The notes below the pieces were generated by a model. It saw only the letters and a list, made by a program, of their open reading frames with translations. It made no database searches and had not been told where the DNA came from. A stretch of DNA of 8,739 bases from an uncultured Desulfovibrio sp. (lineage in GTDB: Bacteria > Desulfobacterota > Desulfovibrionia > Desulfovibrionales > Desulfovibrionaceae): assembly GCA_900553145.1 (NCBI GenBank), contig USCL01000160.1, positions 1 through 8,739 on the forward strand, written 5' to 3'. This document shows, one piece after another, positions 1 through 6,357 of the stretch (position 1 is its first letter; the number at the start of each line of letters is the position of its first letter). The translations under genes and the position numbers were made by a program.

Positions 1-27
1 GAAAAGCTTTTCTTCAGAAAAGTTTTC
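1..27 (-). terminator. Probable intrinsic terminator of the liv operon
   Basis: Downstream of the livF stop in the minus direction there is a perfect 7-bp inverted repeat (CTTTTCT at 7-13, AGAAAAG at 16-22). It is flanked by complementary A4/T4 tracts (2-5 and 23-26), with one unpaired base at position 6. The minus-strand transcript would form a stem with a short U run on its 3' side. The stem is AT-rich and the window ends at once, so the full U tract cannot be judged. The structure could also work for a plus-strand transcript. Confidence 0.5.
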
Positions 28-49
28 CCTCCCTTCCCCAATATCTCCA

Positions 50-754
50 TTACATCCCCAGATAGGCCTTCTGCACGGCGGGGTCGGTGAGGAGCCTGTC
101 GGCGGAGTCTTCCATGACGATGCGGCCGTTTTCCATGACGTAGGCGCGGTTGGCGATGCGGAGCGCCTGGTTGGCGTTCTGCTCGACGAGGAAAACGGTG
201 GTGCCGTCGGCGTTGATCTTCTCGATGATGGAGAAAATCTGCTGGATGATGATCGGCGCAAGGCCGAGTGAGGGCTCATCGAGCAGGAGCAGCGTCGGAC
301 GGGCCATGATCGCGCGGGAGATCGCCAGCATCTGCTGTTCGCCGCCGGACAGCGTGCCGCCCGTCTGGGCGCGGCGCTGCGCGAGGATGGGGAACAGGTC
401 GAAGATGTAGTCGAGATCCTTCTTGATGTTGTCCTTGTCGTTGCGGAGGAACGCCCCGAGGTCCAGATTCTCCTGCACGGTGAGATCGGGGAAGATCAGG
501 CGGCCTTCCGGCACCTGGCTGATGCCGAGCGCCACAATCTTGTTCGGCCTGAGGGTGTGGATGGGGTGCCCGCGGAAGAGGACTTCGCCGCTGCGCGGAG
601 GCGTGCCGCCGCAGATGGTCATCAGCGTAGTGCTCTTGCCCGCGCCGTTGGCCCCGATGAGCGTGACGATCTCCCCTTCGTTGATGCGGATGTTCACATC
701 GCGCAGGGCCTGAATGTTGCCGTAGAAGGTGTTGACGCTGCGAAGCTCAAGCAT
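50..754 (-). CDS. livF: Branched-chain amino acid ABC transporter, ATP-binding subunit LivF
   Basis: This is the second ATPase of the HAAT-type importer. It hydrolyses ATP on the cytoplasmic face together with LivG to drive uptake through LivH-LivM. The 234-residue protein has the usual LivF length. Walker A GANGAGKST is at residues 34-42, the signature LSGGEQQ at 135-141, Walker B LLLLDEP at 155-161, and the LivF-type EQNANQAL at 191-198, where a glutamine normally replaces the switch histidine. The frame stays open upstream to 955, but that extension is out-of-frame livG sequence without ABC similarity. The ATG at 754 is preceded by GGAGAG seven bases away and begins the typical MLEL...NTFYG start. 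The start overlaps the 3' end of livG by 8 nt, which suggests translational coupling. It is the last gene of the operon. Confidence 0.96.
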   Translation of the reverse strand: MLELRSVNTFYGNIQALRDVNIRINEGEIVTLIGANGAGKSTTLMTICGGTPPRSGEVLFRGHPIHTLRPNKIVALGISQVPEGRLIFPDLTVQENLDLGAFLRNDKDNIKKDLDYIFDLFPILAQRRAQTGGTLSGGEQQMLAISRAIMARPTLLLLDEPSLGLAPIIIQQIFSIIEKINADGTTVFLVEQNANQALRIANRAYVMENGRIVMEDSADRLLTDPAVQKAYLGM

Positions 755-1553
755 GGTCGGACTCTCCAAGGTACGCCTTGATGACGCGGGGGTTCTCGCG
801 CACTTCCTGCGGCGTGCCCATGGCGATTCGGGAGCCGTATTCCATGACGTAGATGCGATCCGAAAGGGACATGACCATGCCCATGTCGTGCTCGATGAGC
901 AGGATGGACAGGTCGAATTCTTTCCGCAGGTGCAGGATGAGCGACTTGAGTTCAAGGGTTTCCTGCGGGTTCATGCCTGCGGCGGGTTCGTCAAGCAGCA
1001 GCACGGCGGGCTCGGTCGCCAGGGCGCGGGCGATCTCCAGACGGCGCTGCGCACCGTAGGGCAGGTTCCGGGCTTCATCCTGATAGTGCATGTTCAGGCC
1101 CACCTCGCGCAGCAGCTCATAGCTGCGGTCGATGGTGGCCTGTTCCTCGGCCCGGGTGCGCGTGTCTTGGAAAACAGCCCCCGCGATGCCCGCCGAAGTG
1201 CGGCAATGGCGGCCGATCATGACGTTTTCGAGCACGGTCATGGTCGGGAACAGGCGGATGTTCTGGAACGTGCGGGCCATGCCGAGTTCCGTGATCGCGT
1301 TGGGCTTCATGCCGTTGAGCGTCGTGGAGCTGGCGGGCTTGCCGTTGCGCTCGGGCAGGTGGAGCTGGACGGTCCCTTCGGTGGGCAGGTAGATGCCGGT
1401 GATGCAGTTGAAGAACGTGGTCTTCCCCGCTCCGTTGGGGCCGATGAGCGCGACGATCTCCTGCCGGTTGATCGTGAGATCCACCTCGTTGAGCGCACGC
1501 AGGCCGCCGAAGTTCTTGGACAGGTTGGTTACTTCAAGCACAGGCGTGTTCAT
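747..1553 (-). CDS. livG: Branched-chain amino acid ABC transporter, ATP-binding subunit LivG
   Basis: This is the first ATPase of the importer, partner of LivF. At 268 residues it has the usual LivG length. Walker A GPNGAGKTT is at 38-46, followed by the Q-loop segment ARTFQNIRLF (93-102). The degenerate signature LPYGAQRRLEIARAL, usual in LivG, is at 164-178. Walker B VLLLDEP is at 184-190, the LivG-type AAGMNP at 191-196 and the switch-histidine motif EHDM at 221-224. The start has an excellent ribosome-binding site (GGGAGGT five or six bases upstream). It overlaps the livM stop by 4 nt in an ATGA arrangement, so translation is probably coupled. Substrate preference cannot be read from this subunit. 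Confidence 0.96.
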   Translation of the reverse strand: MNTPVLEVTNLSKNFGGLRALNEVDLTINRQEIVALIGPNGAGKTTFFNCITGIYLPTEGTVQLHLPERNGKPASSTTLNGMKPNAITELGMARTFQNIRLFPTMTVLENVMIGRHCRTSAGIAGAVFQDTRTRAEEQATIDRSYELLREVGLNMHYQDEARNLPYGAQRRLEIARALATEPAVLLLDEPAAGMNPQETLELKSLILHLRKEFDLSILLIEHDMGMVMSLSDRIYVMEYGSRIAMGTPQEVRENPRVIKAYLGESDHA

Positions 1554-2794
1554 GCCTGACCTCCCGTGGCAGGAACGTCGAAAGCCGACTTGGAGCTGTC
1601 GATCTTATCCTTGTTCGTGATCTTGTACTGGCGTTTTTCGCCGGAAATGAGGCCCTGCGGACGGTAGATCATCATGATGACCATGACCGCGCCGAACAGG
1701 AGCATGCGGTATTCGGAGAACGCGCGCAGGTATTCGGGCGCGAGCACCAGGATGGCCGCCGCGATGGTGACGCCGAGCACGGAACCCATGCCGCCGAGCA
1801 CCACCATGGACAGGACCATGGCCGACTCCATGAAGGTGAAGCTGGCGGGGTTGATGAACGTGGTCTTGGCCGCGAAGATGACCCCGGCGAACCCGGCCCA
1901 GCAGGAGCCGAGCGCGAAGGCCGAGAGCTTCACCTTGGTCAGGTCGATGCCCATGGCTTCACAGGCGATTTCGTCTTCACGCAGGGCTTGCAGGGCAAGG
2001 CCGATGCGGGAATTCTTGAGGCGCCCCACGACGATGATGGTGACGACCACGGCTGCGAGGACGATGTAATAAATGTAGTTGGTGGCTTCGGTCACGCCCA
2101 TTTCGACGCCGAAAAGGGAGGGGCGGCTGATGTTGGACAGGCCGAAGGAACCTTTGGTCACGCTGGTCCAGTTTTCCAGCACGAGGCGGATGATTTCGCC
2201 GAAGCCGAGGGTCACGATGGCCAGATAGTCGCCCTTGAGCCGGAGGACGGGGAAACCGAGCATGAGGCCGAACAGGGCCGCCATGATGCCGCCCACCGGC
2301 AGCACGGCCCAGAAGCCGAGGCCGAAATAGGTGTTCAGCAGGCCGTAGGTGTATGCGCCCACGGCGTAGAACGCCGCGTAGCCGAGCACGAGCTGCCCGG
2401 CGAGGCCGACCACGATGTTCAGGCCGAGGCCGAGCATGATGTAGATCAGCGCCGAGATCATGATGTTGATCTGGTACATGGAGCTGATGTACGGCATGGC
2501 GATCATCAGGGCCGCGATGAGGCCGAGGCAGGTGTAGCGGGGCTTGGGCTGCCGGACGGCCTCAAGCGCGCGGGCGAAGGCCGAGGGGCCGGAGGAGGCC
2601 GTGCCGAGGGCCTTGCGCTCCATGCTCCAGCGCCAGAAAATGGCGAGCACGAACGCGCCCACGCCTATGGAGGCCATGTTTTCCCAGCGGAACAGGATCG
2701 TATTGTTGAGCGTGTCCACCTTGAGGACGACAAGCGGGAAGGTAAGCGCCATGAACCATACGCTGACCATGAGCGCCCTTAAAATCATGTTCAT
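1550..2794 (-). CDS. livM: Branched-chain amino acid ABC transporter, permease subunit LivM
   Basis: This is one of the two inner-membrane permeases that form the translocation path with LivH. The 414-residue protein is close to long LivM proteins of the E. coli type. It has extra N-terminal hydrophobic segments (about 5-25 and 41-55), a polar linker, and then the conserved core: ALIYIMLGLGLNIVVGLAGQ (115-134), YAAFYAVGAY (139-148) and LRLKGDYLAIVTLGFGEIIR (184-203). The cytoplasmic ATPase-contact loop LQALREDEIACEAMGID lies near 268-284, and a polar 30-residue C-terminal tail follows. The frame is open upstream to 2935, but ATG 2794 has AAGGGAGG five bases upstream and lies 11 nt after the livH stop, so this start is strongly preferred. 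Confidence 0.95.
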   Translation of the reverse strand: MNMILRALMVSVWFMALTFPLVVLKVDTLNNTILFRWENMASIGVGAFVLAIFWRWSMERKALGTASSGPSAFARALEAVRQPKPRYTCLGLIAALMIAMPYISSMYQINIMISALIYIMLGLGLNIVVGLAGQLVLGYAAFYAVGAYTYGLLNTYFGLGFWAVLPVGGIMAALFGLMLGFPVLRLKGDYLAIVTLGFGEIIRLVLENWTSVTKGSFGLSNISRPSLFGVEMGVTEATNYIYYIVLAAVVVTIIVVGRLKNSRIGLALQALREDEIACEAMGIDLTKVKLSAFALGSCWAGFAGVIFAAKTTFINPASFTFMESAMVLSMVVLGGMGSVLGVTIAAAILVLAPEYLRAFSEYRMLLFGAVMVIMMIYRPQGLISGEKRQYKITNKDKIDSSKSAFDVPATGGQA

Positions 2795-2805
2795 GTCGGC
2801 CTCCC

Positions 2806-3714
2806 TTAGACCTTTTGGACTTTGGGCTTTCCGAGGATGCCCGCCGGACGGAAGATGAGGATGAGCACCAGCAGGGCGAAGGCGAGGGCGTCTTCGTAGG
2901 CGCTGGAAATATAGCCGGTAGCGAAGCTTTCGCACAGGCCGAGCACGAGGCCGCCGACCATGGCGCCGGGGATGGACCCGATGCCGCCGAGCACGGCGGC
3001 GGTGAAGGCCTTGATGCCCGCGATGAAGCCGATGAAGAAGTTCACCTGCCCCACGTGGTTGGCGATGAGCACGCCGCCGATGGCGGCCAGCGACGAACCG
3101 ATGATGAACGTCAGCGAAATGATGCGGTCGGCGTCGATGCCGAGCAGCATGGCCATCTTGCGGTTCTGCGCCGTGGCGCGCATGGCCTTGCCCATCTTCG
3201 TGTACTGGATGAACAGCGTGAGCGCGACCATCGTGACGAGGCTGGTGACGATGATCAAAAAATCACTGGTGCCGATGATGTGGGAGATGGGATCCAGAAA
3301 CTCAAATTCGGAGATGAGCTGCGGAAAGGCCACAAAGTCGGACGTCTGGGCCAGGCTCACGTAGTTCTGGAGGAAGATCGACACGCCGATGGCGGAGATG
3401 AGGGGCGAAAGCCGGGGAGCGCCGCGCAGGGGGCGGTAGGCGATCTTCTCGATGGTGTAGCCGTAGGCCGCACACCAGATTATCGCCGCCAGAGCGGCGA
3501 TGACGATGATGCCCGCCGCCGGAAACCCCATGATGCCCAGCGCGCTCGCCACGATAAGCGCGGTGAACGCGCCGATCATGTAGATTTCGCCATGAGCGAA
3601 GTTGATGAGCTCGATGATCCCGTACACCATCGTGTAGCCCAACGCGATGAGCGCGTAGATGCTGCCTCTGGTGAGTCCGCCACAAAAGAGTTCGACGAAA
3701 TATTGTAAATCCAT
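2806..3714 (-). CDS. livH: Branched-chain amino acid ABC transporter, permease subunit LivH
   Basis: This is the second inner-membrane permease of the importer. The 302-residue protein matches LivH throughout. The N-terminal block ALIALGYTMVYGIIELINFA (21-40) leads into HGEIYMIG (41-48), then YRPLRGAPRLSPLISAIG (93-110). The cytoplasmic ATPase-contact loop AMRATAQNRKMAMLLGID is at about 177-194, and the C-terminal GIKAFTAAVLGGIGSIPGA (233-251) and FRPAGILG (288-295) are typical. The frame is open further upstream, but homology starts at the ATG at 3714. The ribosome-binding site there is weak (GCAGGG only three bases before ATG). The weak site, together with stem-loops in the 227-nt livJ-livH spacer, fits lower expression than livJ. 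The gene is followed after 11 nt by livM. Confidence 0.95.
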   Translation of the reverse strand: MDLQYFVELFCGGLTRGSIYALIALGYTMVYGIIELINFAHGEIYMIGAFTALIVASALGIMGFPAAGIIVIAALAAIIWCAAYGYTIEKIAYRPLRGAPRLSPLISAIGVSIFLQNYVSLAQTSDFVAFPQLISEFEFLDPISHIIGTSDFLIIVTSLVTMVALTLFIQYTKMGKAMRATAQNRKMAMLLGIDADRIISLTFIIGSSLAAIGGVLIANHVGQVNFFIGFIAGIKAFTAAVLGGIGSIPGAMVGGLVLGLCESFATGYISSAYEDALAFALLVLILIFRPAGILGKPKVQKV

Positions 3715-3740
3715 TGGCCCTGCTCGCTGGTTTCTCCGGT

Positions 3741-3768
3741 GAACCGTCGGTTCCGGGGGACGCCCCCG
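3741..3768 (-). other. GC-rich stem-loops in the livH leader
   Basis: Two adjacent compact inverted repeats lie 27-54 nt upstream of the livH ATG. GAACCG-T-CGGTTC occupies 3741-3753, and CGGGGG-ACG-CCCCCG occupies 3754-3768. The second is a six-pair GC stem with a 3-nt loop. In the minus-strand mRNA they would sit just before the weak livH ribosome-binding site. A role in livH translation or mRNA stability is an inference; in GC-rich DNA such short repeats also occur by chance. Confidence 0.35.
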
Positions 3769-3850
3769 TCCCGCTGGCTTCGATGCCGCGGGAAGCCCGG
3801 AAAAATCGTTTATGAAGAAAGACAGCCGCCCGTCGGGATGCCGCCCCGCA

Positions 3851-3908
3851 ACGTGCGGTTCACCCTGCACCTCCCGGACATGTCACGGAAGATGCAGGGT
3901 GAACACGT
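3851..3908 (-). promoter_or_regulatory. Large intercistronic stem-loop between livJ and livH
   Basis: A perfect 12-bp inverted repeat is present: GTTCACCCTGCA at 3858-3869 and TGCAGGGTGAAC at 3893-3904. ACGT/ACGT pairs can extend it (3851-3854 with 3905-3908) across a 3-nt bulge. The 23-nt loop contains its own palindrome GACATGTC (3877-3884). There is no T tract on the livH side, so it does not look like a simple intrinsic terminator. By analogy with binding-protein operons, it probably stabilises the upstream livJ mRNA or partly attenuates transcription into livHMGF. Confidence 0.6.
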
Positions 3909-3910
3909 GG

Positions 3911-3936
3911 CGTCATACCCGAAAAAGGGAATGACG
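3911..3936 (-). promoter_or_regulatory. Stem-loop just after the livJ stop codon
   Basis: CGTCAT (3911-3916) pairs with ATGACG (3931-3936). After an A/A mismatch, CCC (3918-3920) pairs with GGG (3927-3929), leaving a 6-nt loop that reads TTTTTC in the mRNA sense. It begins only 6 nt past the livJ stop and is followed by the larger stem-loop at 3851-3908. The pair looks like a tandem 3'-end protection or attenuation structure for livJ. Confidence 0.5.
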
Positions 3937-3941
3937 GATTG

Positions 3942-5057
3942 CTACTTTAGTTCGACGAACTTGCCGTCCTTCACCTCATAGATGGAGAAGCCGATGCCTT
4001 CGGCGTCGCCCTTGGCGTCAAACTTGATCTTGCCGAGGGGCGTTTCCACCATGTTCGTGCGGAGGGCTTCCATGATCTTCTGGGAGTCGGTGCTGCCGGC
4101 GGCCTTGATGGCTTCGAGCAGGGCGATCGTCGCGGAATAGGCGTTGTCATAGAAGGCGCCCGGCTCGGTGCCGTACTTCTTCTTATGGTTTTCGTGCGAC
4201 TGGATGTTCATGGGCAGCTTGGACACGTCGGTGGGGCCGGTGGCATAGACGCCTTCGGCGTTCTTGCCGGCGACCTTGATGAACTGTTCGTCCTTCACGC
4301 CGTCGGGGCCGATGAAGGGGATGTTGATCTTCTTTTTGGCGAGCTGCTGGACGAGTTTGGAGGCTTCGGGATGGTAGCCGCCGAAGACGATGCCGTCGGC
4401 CCCGGCCTTGCGGATCTTCTGGATCACCGCGCCGTAGTCCACGGCGCCGGGGGTGATGCCTTCTTCAAGGACGATCTGGACGCCGCCCTTTTCGAGCATT
4501 TCACGGGCGTAGTTCACAAAGCCGCGGCCGTAGTCGCCCTTGTCGTGCAGCAGGGCGACCTTCTTCAGGCCGAGCTTGTCCTTGGCGAAGGAACCGGCGA
4601 GGTGGCCGGACACGTCGTCAGAGGCGATGGTGCGGAAAAAGTAGGGGTAGTCGCCCTTCTGGGTCAGCTCGGGAGTGGTGGCCGACGGAGAAATGGACAC
4701 GATCTTCGCGTCGTTGTAAATCGGCAGGGCGGCCTTGGTCGCGCCGGAACAGATGGAGCCCATGACGGCCACGGCGCCTTCGGAAAGGACCTTGGTGGCG
4801 GCGTTGGTACCGAGTTCGGGCTTGCACTGGTCGTCTTCGGCGACGATTTCGATCTGCTTGCCGAGGATGCCGCCCTTGGCGTTATACTCGTCGGCGACGA
4901 TGCGAGCCGCATTGAGGCTCGGCATGCCGTAGGAAACGAGGTCGCCGGAGTGTGCACCGGGAACGCCGATTTTGATCGTATCGGCAGCATGCACCGGGGC
5001 GGTCATGGCCATGATGGCCATACCCGCAAGAGCCGCTTTCATCCATGCGCGTGCCAT
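3942..5057 (-). CDS. livJ: Branched-chain amino acid ABC transporter, periplasmic binding protein (LivJ/LivK type)
   Basis: This is the solute-binding protein that captures the amino acid in the periplasm and delivers it to LivHM. The 371-residue precursor starts with a Sec signal peptide: positive residues R3 and K7, a hydrophobic core at 8-20, and a probable cleavage after VHA at residue 24. The mature part matches the LivJ family: DTIKIGVPGAHSG (26-38), SICSGATKAALPIY (101-114), SPSATTPELT (123-132) and FRTIASDDVSG (141-151). Cysteines 78 and 103 probably form the conserved N-lobe disulfide. The start is supported by a strong ribosome-binding site (AGGGGGAGGT at 5063-5072 on the minus strand, five bases upstream). 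It is the first gene of the operon. Leucine, isoleucine and valine are the expected ligands, but this family also includes members for other amino acids, so specificity is not proven. Confidence 0.94.
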   Translation of the reverse strand: MARAWMKAALAGMAIMAMTAPVHAADTIKIGVPGAHSGDLVSYGMPSLNAARIVADEYNAKGGILGKQIEIVAEDDQCKPELGTNAATKVLSEGAVAVMGSICSGATKAALPIYNDAKIVSISPSATTPELTQKGDYPYFFRTIASDDVSGHLAGSFAKDKLGLKKVALLHDKGDYGRGFVNYAREMLEKGGVQIVLEEGITPGAVDYGAVIQKIRKAGADGIVFGGYHPEASKLVQQLAKKKINIPFIGPDGVKDEQFIKVAGKNAEGVYATGPTDVSKLPMNIQSHENHKKKYGTEPGAFYDNAYSATIALLEAIKAAGSTDSQKIMEALRTNMVETPLGKIKFDAKGDAEGIGFSIYEVKDGKFVELK

Positions 5058-5101
5058 AAGAAACCTCCCCCTGATTCATAGGGATAGTTGGAGTTATCGG
5101 G

Positions 5102-5117
5102 CAGAGGCGACCCTCTG
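5102..5117 (-). other. Small hairpin in the livJ leader
   Basis: CAGAGG (5102-5107) and CCTCTG (5112-5117) form a perfect 6-bp stem around a 4-nt loop, about 45 nt upstream of the livJ start. It would lie in the untranslated leader if transcription starts further upstream. No riboswitch or leader-peptide pattern was recognised around it. Confidence 0.3.
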
Positions 5118-5163
5118 TCCGAAGCCGTCCATGCCGAAAAAGGGAGCGCGGGGGGCAAAACGA

Positions 5164-5188
5164 ATCCGAGCCTCCGTTTTTTTCGGAT
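5164..5188. promoter_or_regulatory. Inverted repeat ATCCGA-N13-TCGGAT, possible operator
   Basis: ATCCGA at 5164-5169 and TCGGAT at 5183-5188 form a perfect 6-bp dyad with a 13-nt spacer that contains a T7 run. It lies about 105-130 bp upstream of the livJ start, in the divergent livJ/ispE intergenic region. It could be a regulator binding site or an mRNA hairpin of the livJ leader. I do not recognise the motif as that of a named regulator. Confidence 0.25.
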
Positions 5189-5234
5189 GAAGACCCTGTT
5201 AGACATTGGTTTAAGTGCCACGACTGTACAGGGC

Positions 5235-5286
5235 TTGTCAAACGTTCGCGGACGAAAGATGATAAAAGAAAAGCGGAAGATATAAA
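5235..5286. promoter_or_regulatory. Candidate divergent promoter region (livJ minus, ispE plus)
   Basis: On the plus strand TTGTCA (5235-5240) is 17 bp from GATGAT (5258-5263), a moderate sigma70-like match toward ispE. TATAAA (5281-5286) is a second possible -10 without a good -35. On the minus strand the same site reads TTGACA (5241 to 5236), but no good -10 follows at 16-18 bp. A weaker minus pair is TTTATA (5286-5281)/TATCAT (5264-5259), spaced 16 bp. An 8-bp palindrome CTGTACAG lies at 5224-5231. The region is clearly more AT-rich than the genes, as expected for promoters, but the exact sites are uncertain. Confidence 0.35.
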
Positions 5287-5315
5287 TTGATCAGACAAAC
5301 AGCGCCGCGTGCGCC

Positions 5316-5323
5316 GGGAGGGG
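5316..5323 (+). promoter_or_regulatory. Ribosome-binding site that decides the ispE start
   Basis: GGGAGGGG sits 6 nt before the GTG at 5330. It is about 18 nt before the ATG at 5342 and lies inside the reading frame if translation began at the GTG at 5309. Spacing therefore favours the GTG at 5330. Confidence 0.6.
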
Positions 5324-5329
5324 ATCGGG

Positions 5330-6204
5330 GTGGACGACGGAATGATGGAGAAGACGGTCCTGCGAATCGGGTGCAAGGTGAACCTGACCCTGCGGCTTAC
5401 GGGCGTGCTGCCCAACGGATGGCATGAGCTGGATACGGTGTTTCTGCCGCTGGGCGAGCCGTCCGACACGCTCAGGCTCGCGCTGCGGCCGGGAGGCGGG
5501 CTGACGCTCCGCTGCACGGAACCGGGCATCGATCCGGAAAACAACACGCTGGCCAAGGCGTACCGCCTGTTCTCCGAAGCTTCGGGCTTCTGCCCGGGAG
5601 TGGAAGCGGTATTGGAAAAAGGGATCCCGCACGGGGCCGGGCTCGGCGGGGGGAGCGCGGACGCGGCGGCGCTGCTCGGGTGGCTGAACGCCCGCGCGCC
5701 CGAGCCTCTGCCCCTGCCGGAGCTTGCCGCGCTGGCCGCCCGCATCGGGGCGGACGTGCCTTTCTTCCTGTACAACGTCCCCTGCCGGGCCACGGGCATC
5801 GGCGAACGGCTCCTCCCCTGCCCCGGGGGGCCGGGGGCGGCGGGCTCGTCCTGCTGTGCCCCGGCGAGCACGTGTCCACGCCGTGGGCCTATGCCGCGTG
5901 GGATAGATGGAATAGGCCATTGACAGAAGCGCGCAATGGAGCTATAAGCTGTGCCTCTCAGAATCCTCTCGGCGGGGCTTCCTCCATCCATTGGCTTGAG
6001 AACAGTTTCGAGCCTCCGGTTTTCGAGGCATTCCCCCGTCTTCGCCGACTTCGGGAGCAGCTTTTGCAGCAGGGGGCCTTCGCCGCCGTCATGAGCGGCA
6101 GCGGTTCTTCCCTTTTCGGGCTGTTCCGGGATGCGGGCGTCGCCTTCCGGGTGGCGGAGAAGTTCCGGGAAAAAGACGTGGCCGCTTATGGCCATGCATT
6201 GTAA
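5330..6204 (+). CDS. ispE: 4-diphosphocytidyl-2-C-methyl-D-erythritol kinase IspE, with apparent -1 frameshift
   Basis: IspE is a GHMP-family kinase of the MEP isoprenoid pathway. It uses ATP to phosphorylate the 2-hydroxyl of CDP-methylerythritol. From the GTG at 5330 the first frame gives the substrate-end motif CKVNLTLRLTG (15-25), with the expected lysine at 16. The ATP loop PHGAGLGGGSADAA is at 100-113 and the catalytic aspartate region IGADVPFFLYN at 139-149 (D142). After residue about 169 this frame runs into unrelated residues and stops at 5921-5923 (197 aa). The family C-terminus, including LENSFEPPVFEAFPRL and the third GHMP motif MSGSGSSLFGLF, continues in the -1 frame to the TAA at 6202-6204. 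The switch lies in the G-rich tract around 5825-5844. Adding one base there gives 291 residues, the normal IspE length. The cause may be a sequence error, a real mutation or slippage. It is the first gene of the string ispE-tRNA-Gln-prs-rplY-pth. Confidence 0.88.
5920..5948 (+). promoter_or_regulatory. Near-consensus sigma70 promoter inside ispE, facing tRNA-Gln and prs
   Basis: TTGACA (5920-5925, perfect -35) is separated by exactly 17 bp from TATAAG (5943-5948, 5 of 6 to TATAAT). Transcription would start near 5955, within the ispE reading frame, and run into tRNA-Gln (6238) and prs (6358). The surrounding ispE codons (AGA, AGG, CCA, ACA, GGA, ATA between about 5902 and 5955) are unusually AT-rich compared with the rest of the gene, as if the promoter constrains the coding sequence. 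I recall that E. coli prs is also served by a promoter within the upstream ispE gene; this is from memory. Confidence 0.6.
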
Positions 6205-6237
6205 GATTTCCACCTTTCAAGGAAATCTTTGTCACGC

Positions 6238-6313
6238 TGGGGTGTAGCCAAGCAGGTAAGGCAACGGGTTTTGGTCCCGTCATTCGAGGGTTCAAGTCCT
6301 TCCGCCCCAGCCA
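6238..6313 (+). tRNA. tRNA-Gln (anticodon TTG), CCA encoded
   Basis: A complete cloverleaf of 76 nt including the encoded CCA (6311-6313). The 7-bp acceptor stem pairs TGGGGTG (6238-6244) with CGCCCCA (6303-6309), with one G-T pair. The discriminator base is G6310. The anticodon stem ACGGG/CCCGT encloses the loop TTTTGGT (6269-6275), placing anticodon TTG at 6271-6273, which reads CAA. The T loop has the standard GTTCAAG. The weak first pair U1-A72 is typical of tRNA-Gln. The gene sits 33 nt after ispE and 44 nt before prs, and a T7 run (6314-6320) follows CCA directly. It is probably cut out of a longer transcript by RNase P and 3' nucleases. Confidence 0.96.
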
Positions 6314-6357
6314 TTTTTTTGCGCTTTAGAGGTTTCTTAACCGGAAGGCCTCCCCTT

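Noticed and set aside
1988..2782. Long plus-strand open frame (264 codons) antisense to livM
   Set aside because: It is a His/Asp/Glu/Gly-rich shadow frame of a clear livM gene, with no ribosome-binding site or family motif.
4185..5081. 298-codon plus-strand open frame antisense to livJ
   Set aside because: Same pattern of codon-bias shadow; livJ on the other strand has a signal peptide and full family conservation.
3919..5145. 12-nt direct repeat CCGAAAAAGGGA at 3919-3930 and 5134-5145, flanking livJ
   Set aside because: Only one copy takes part in a hairpin and there is no other shared sequence around them; too short to claim a mobile element or recombination site.
4882..6213. Long open frame (443 codons) on the minus strand across ispE and the start of livJ
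   Set aside because: It is antisense to ispE and overlaps livJ in another frame, its protein is Pro/Ser/Arg-rich low-complexity without recognisable motifs, and such open shadow frames are common in GC-rich DNA.
6229..6357. N-terminal extension of prs through the tRNA gene
   Set aside because: The extension encodes the tRNA-Gln region; Prs homology and a ribosome-binding site place the start at 6358.
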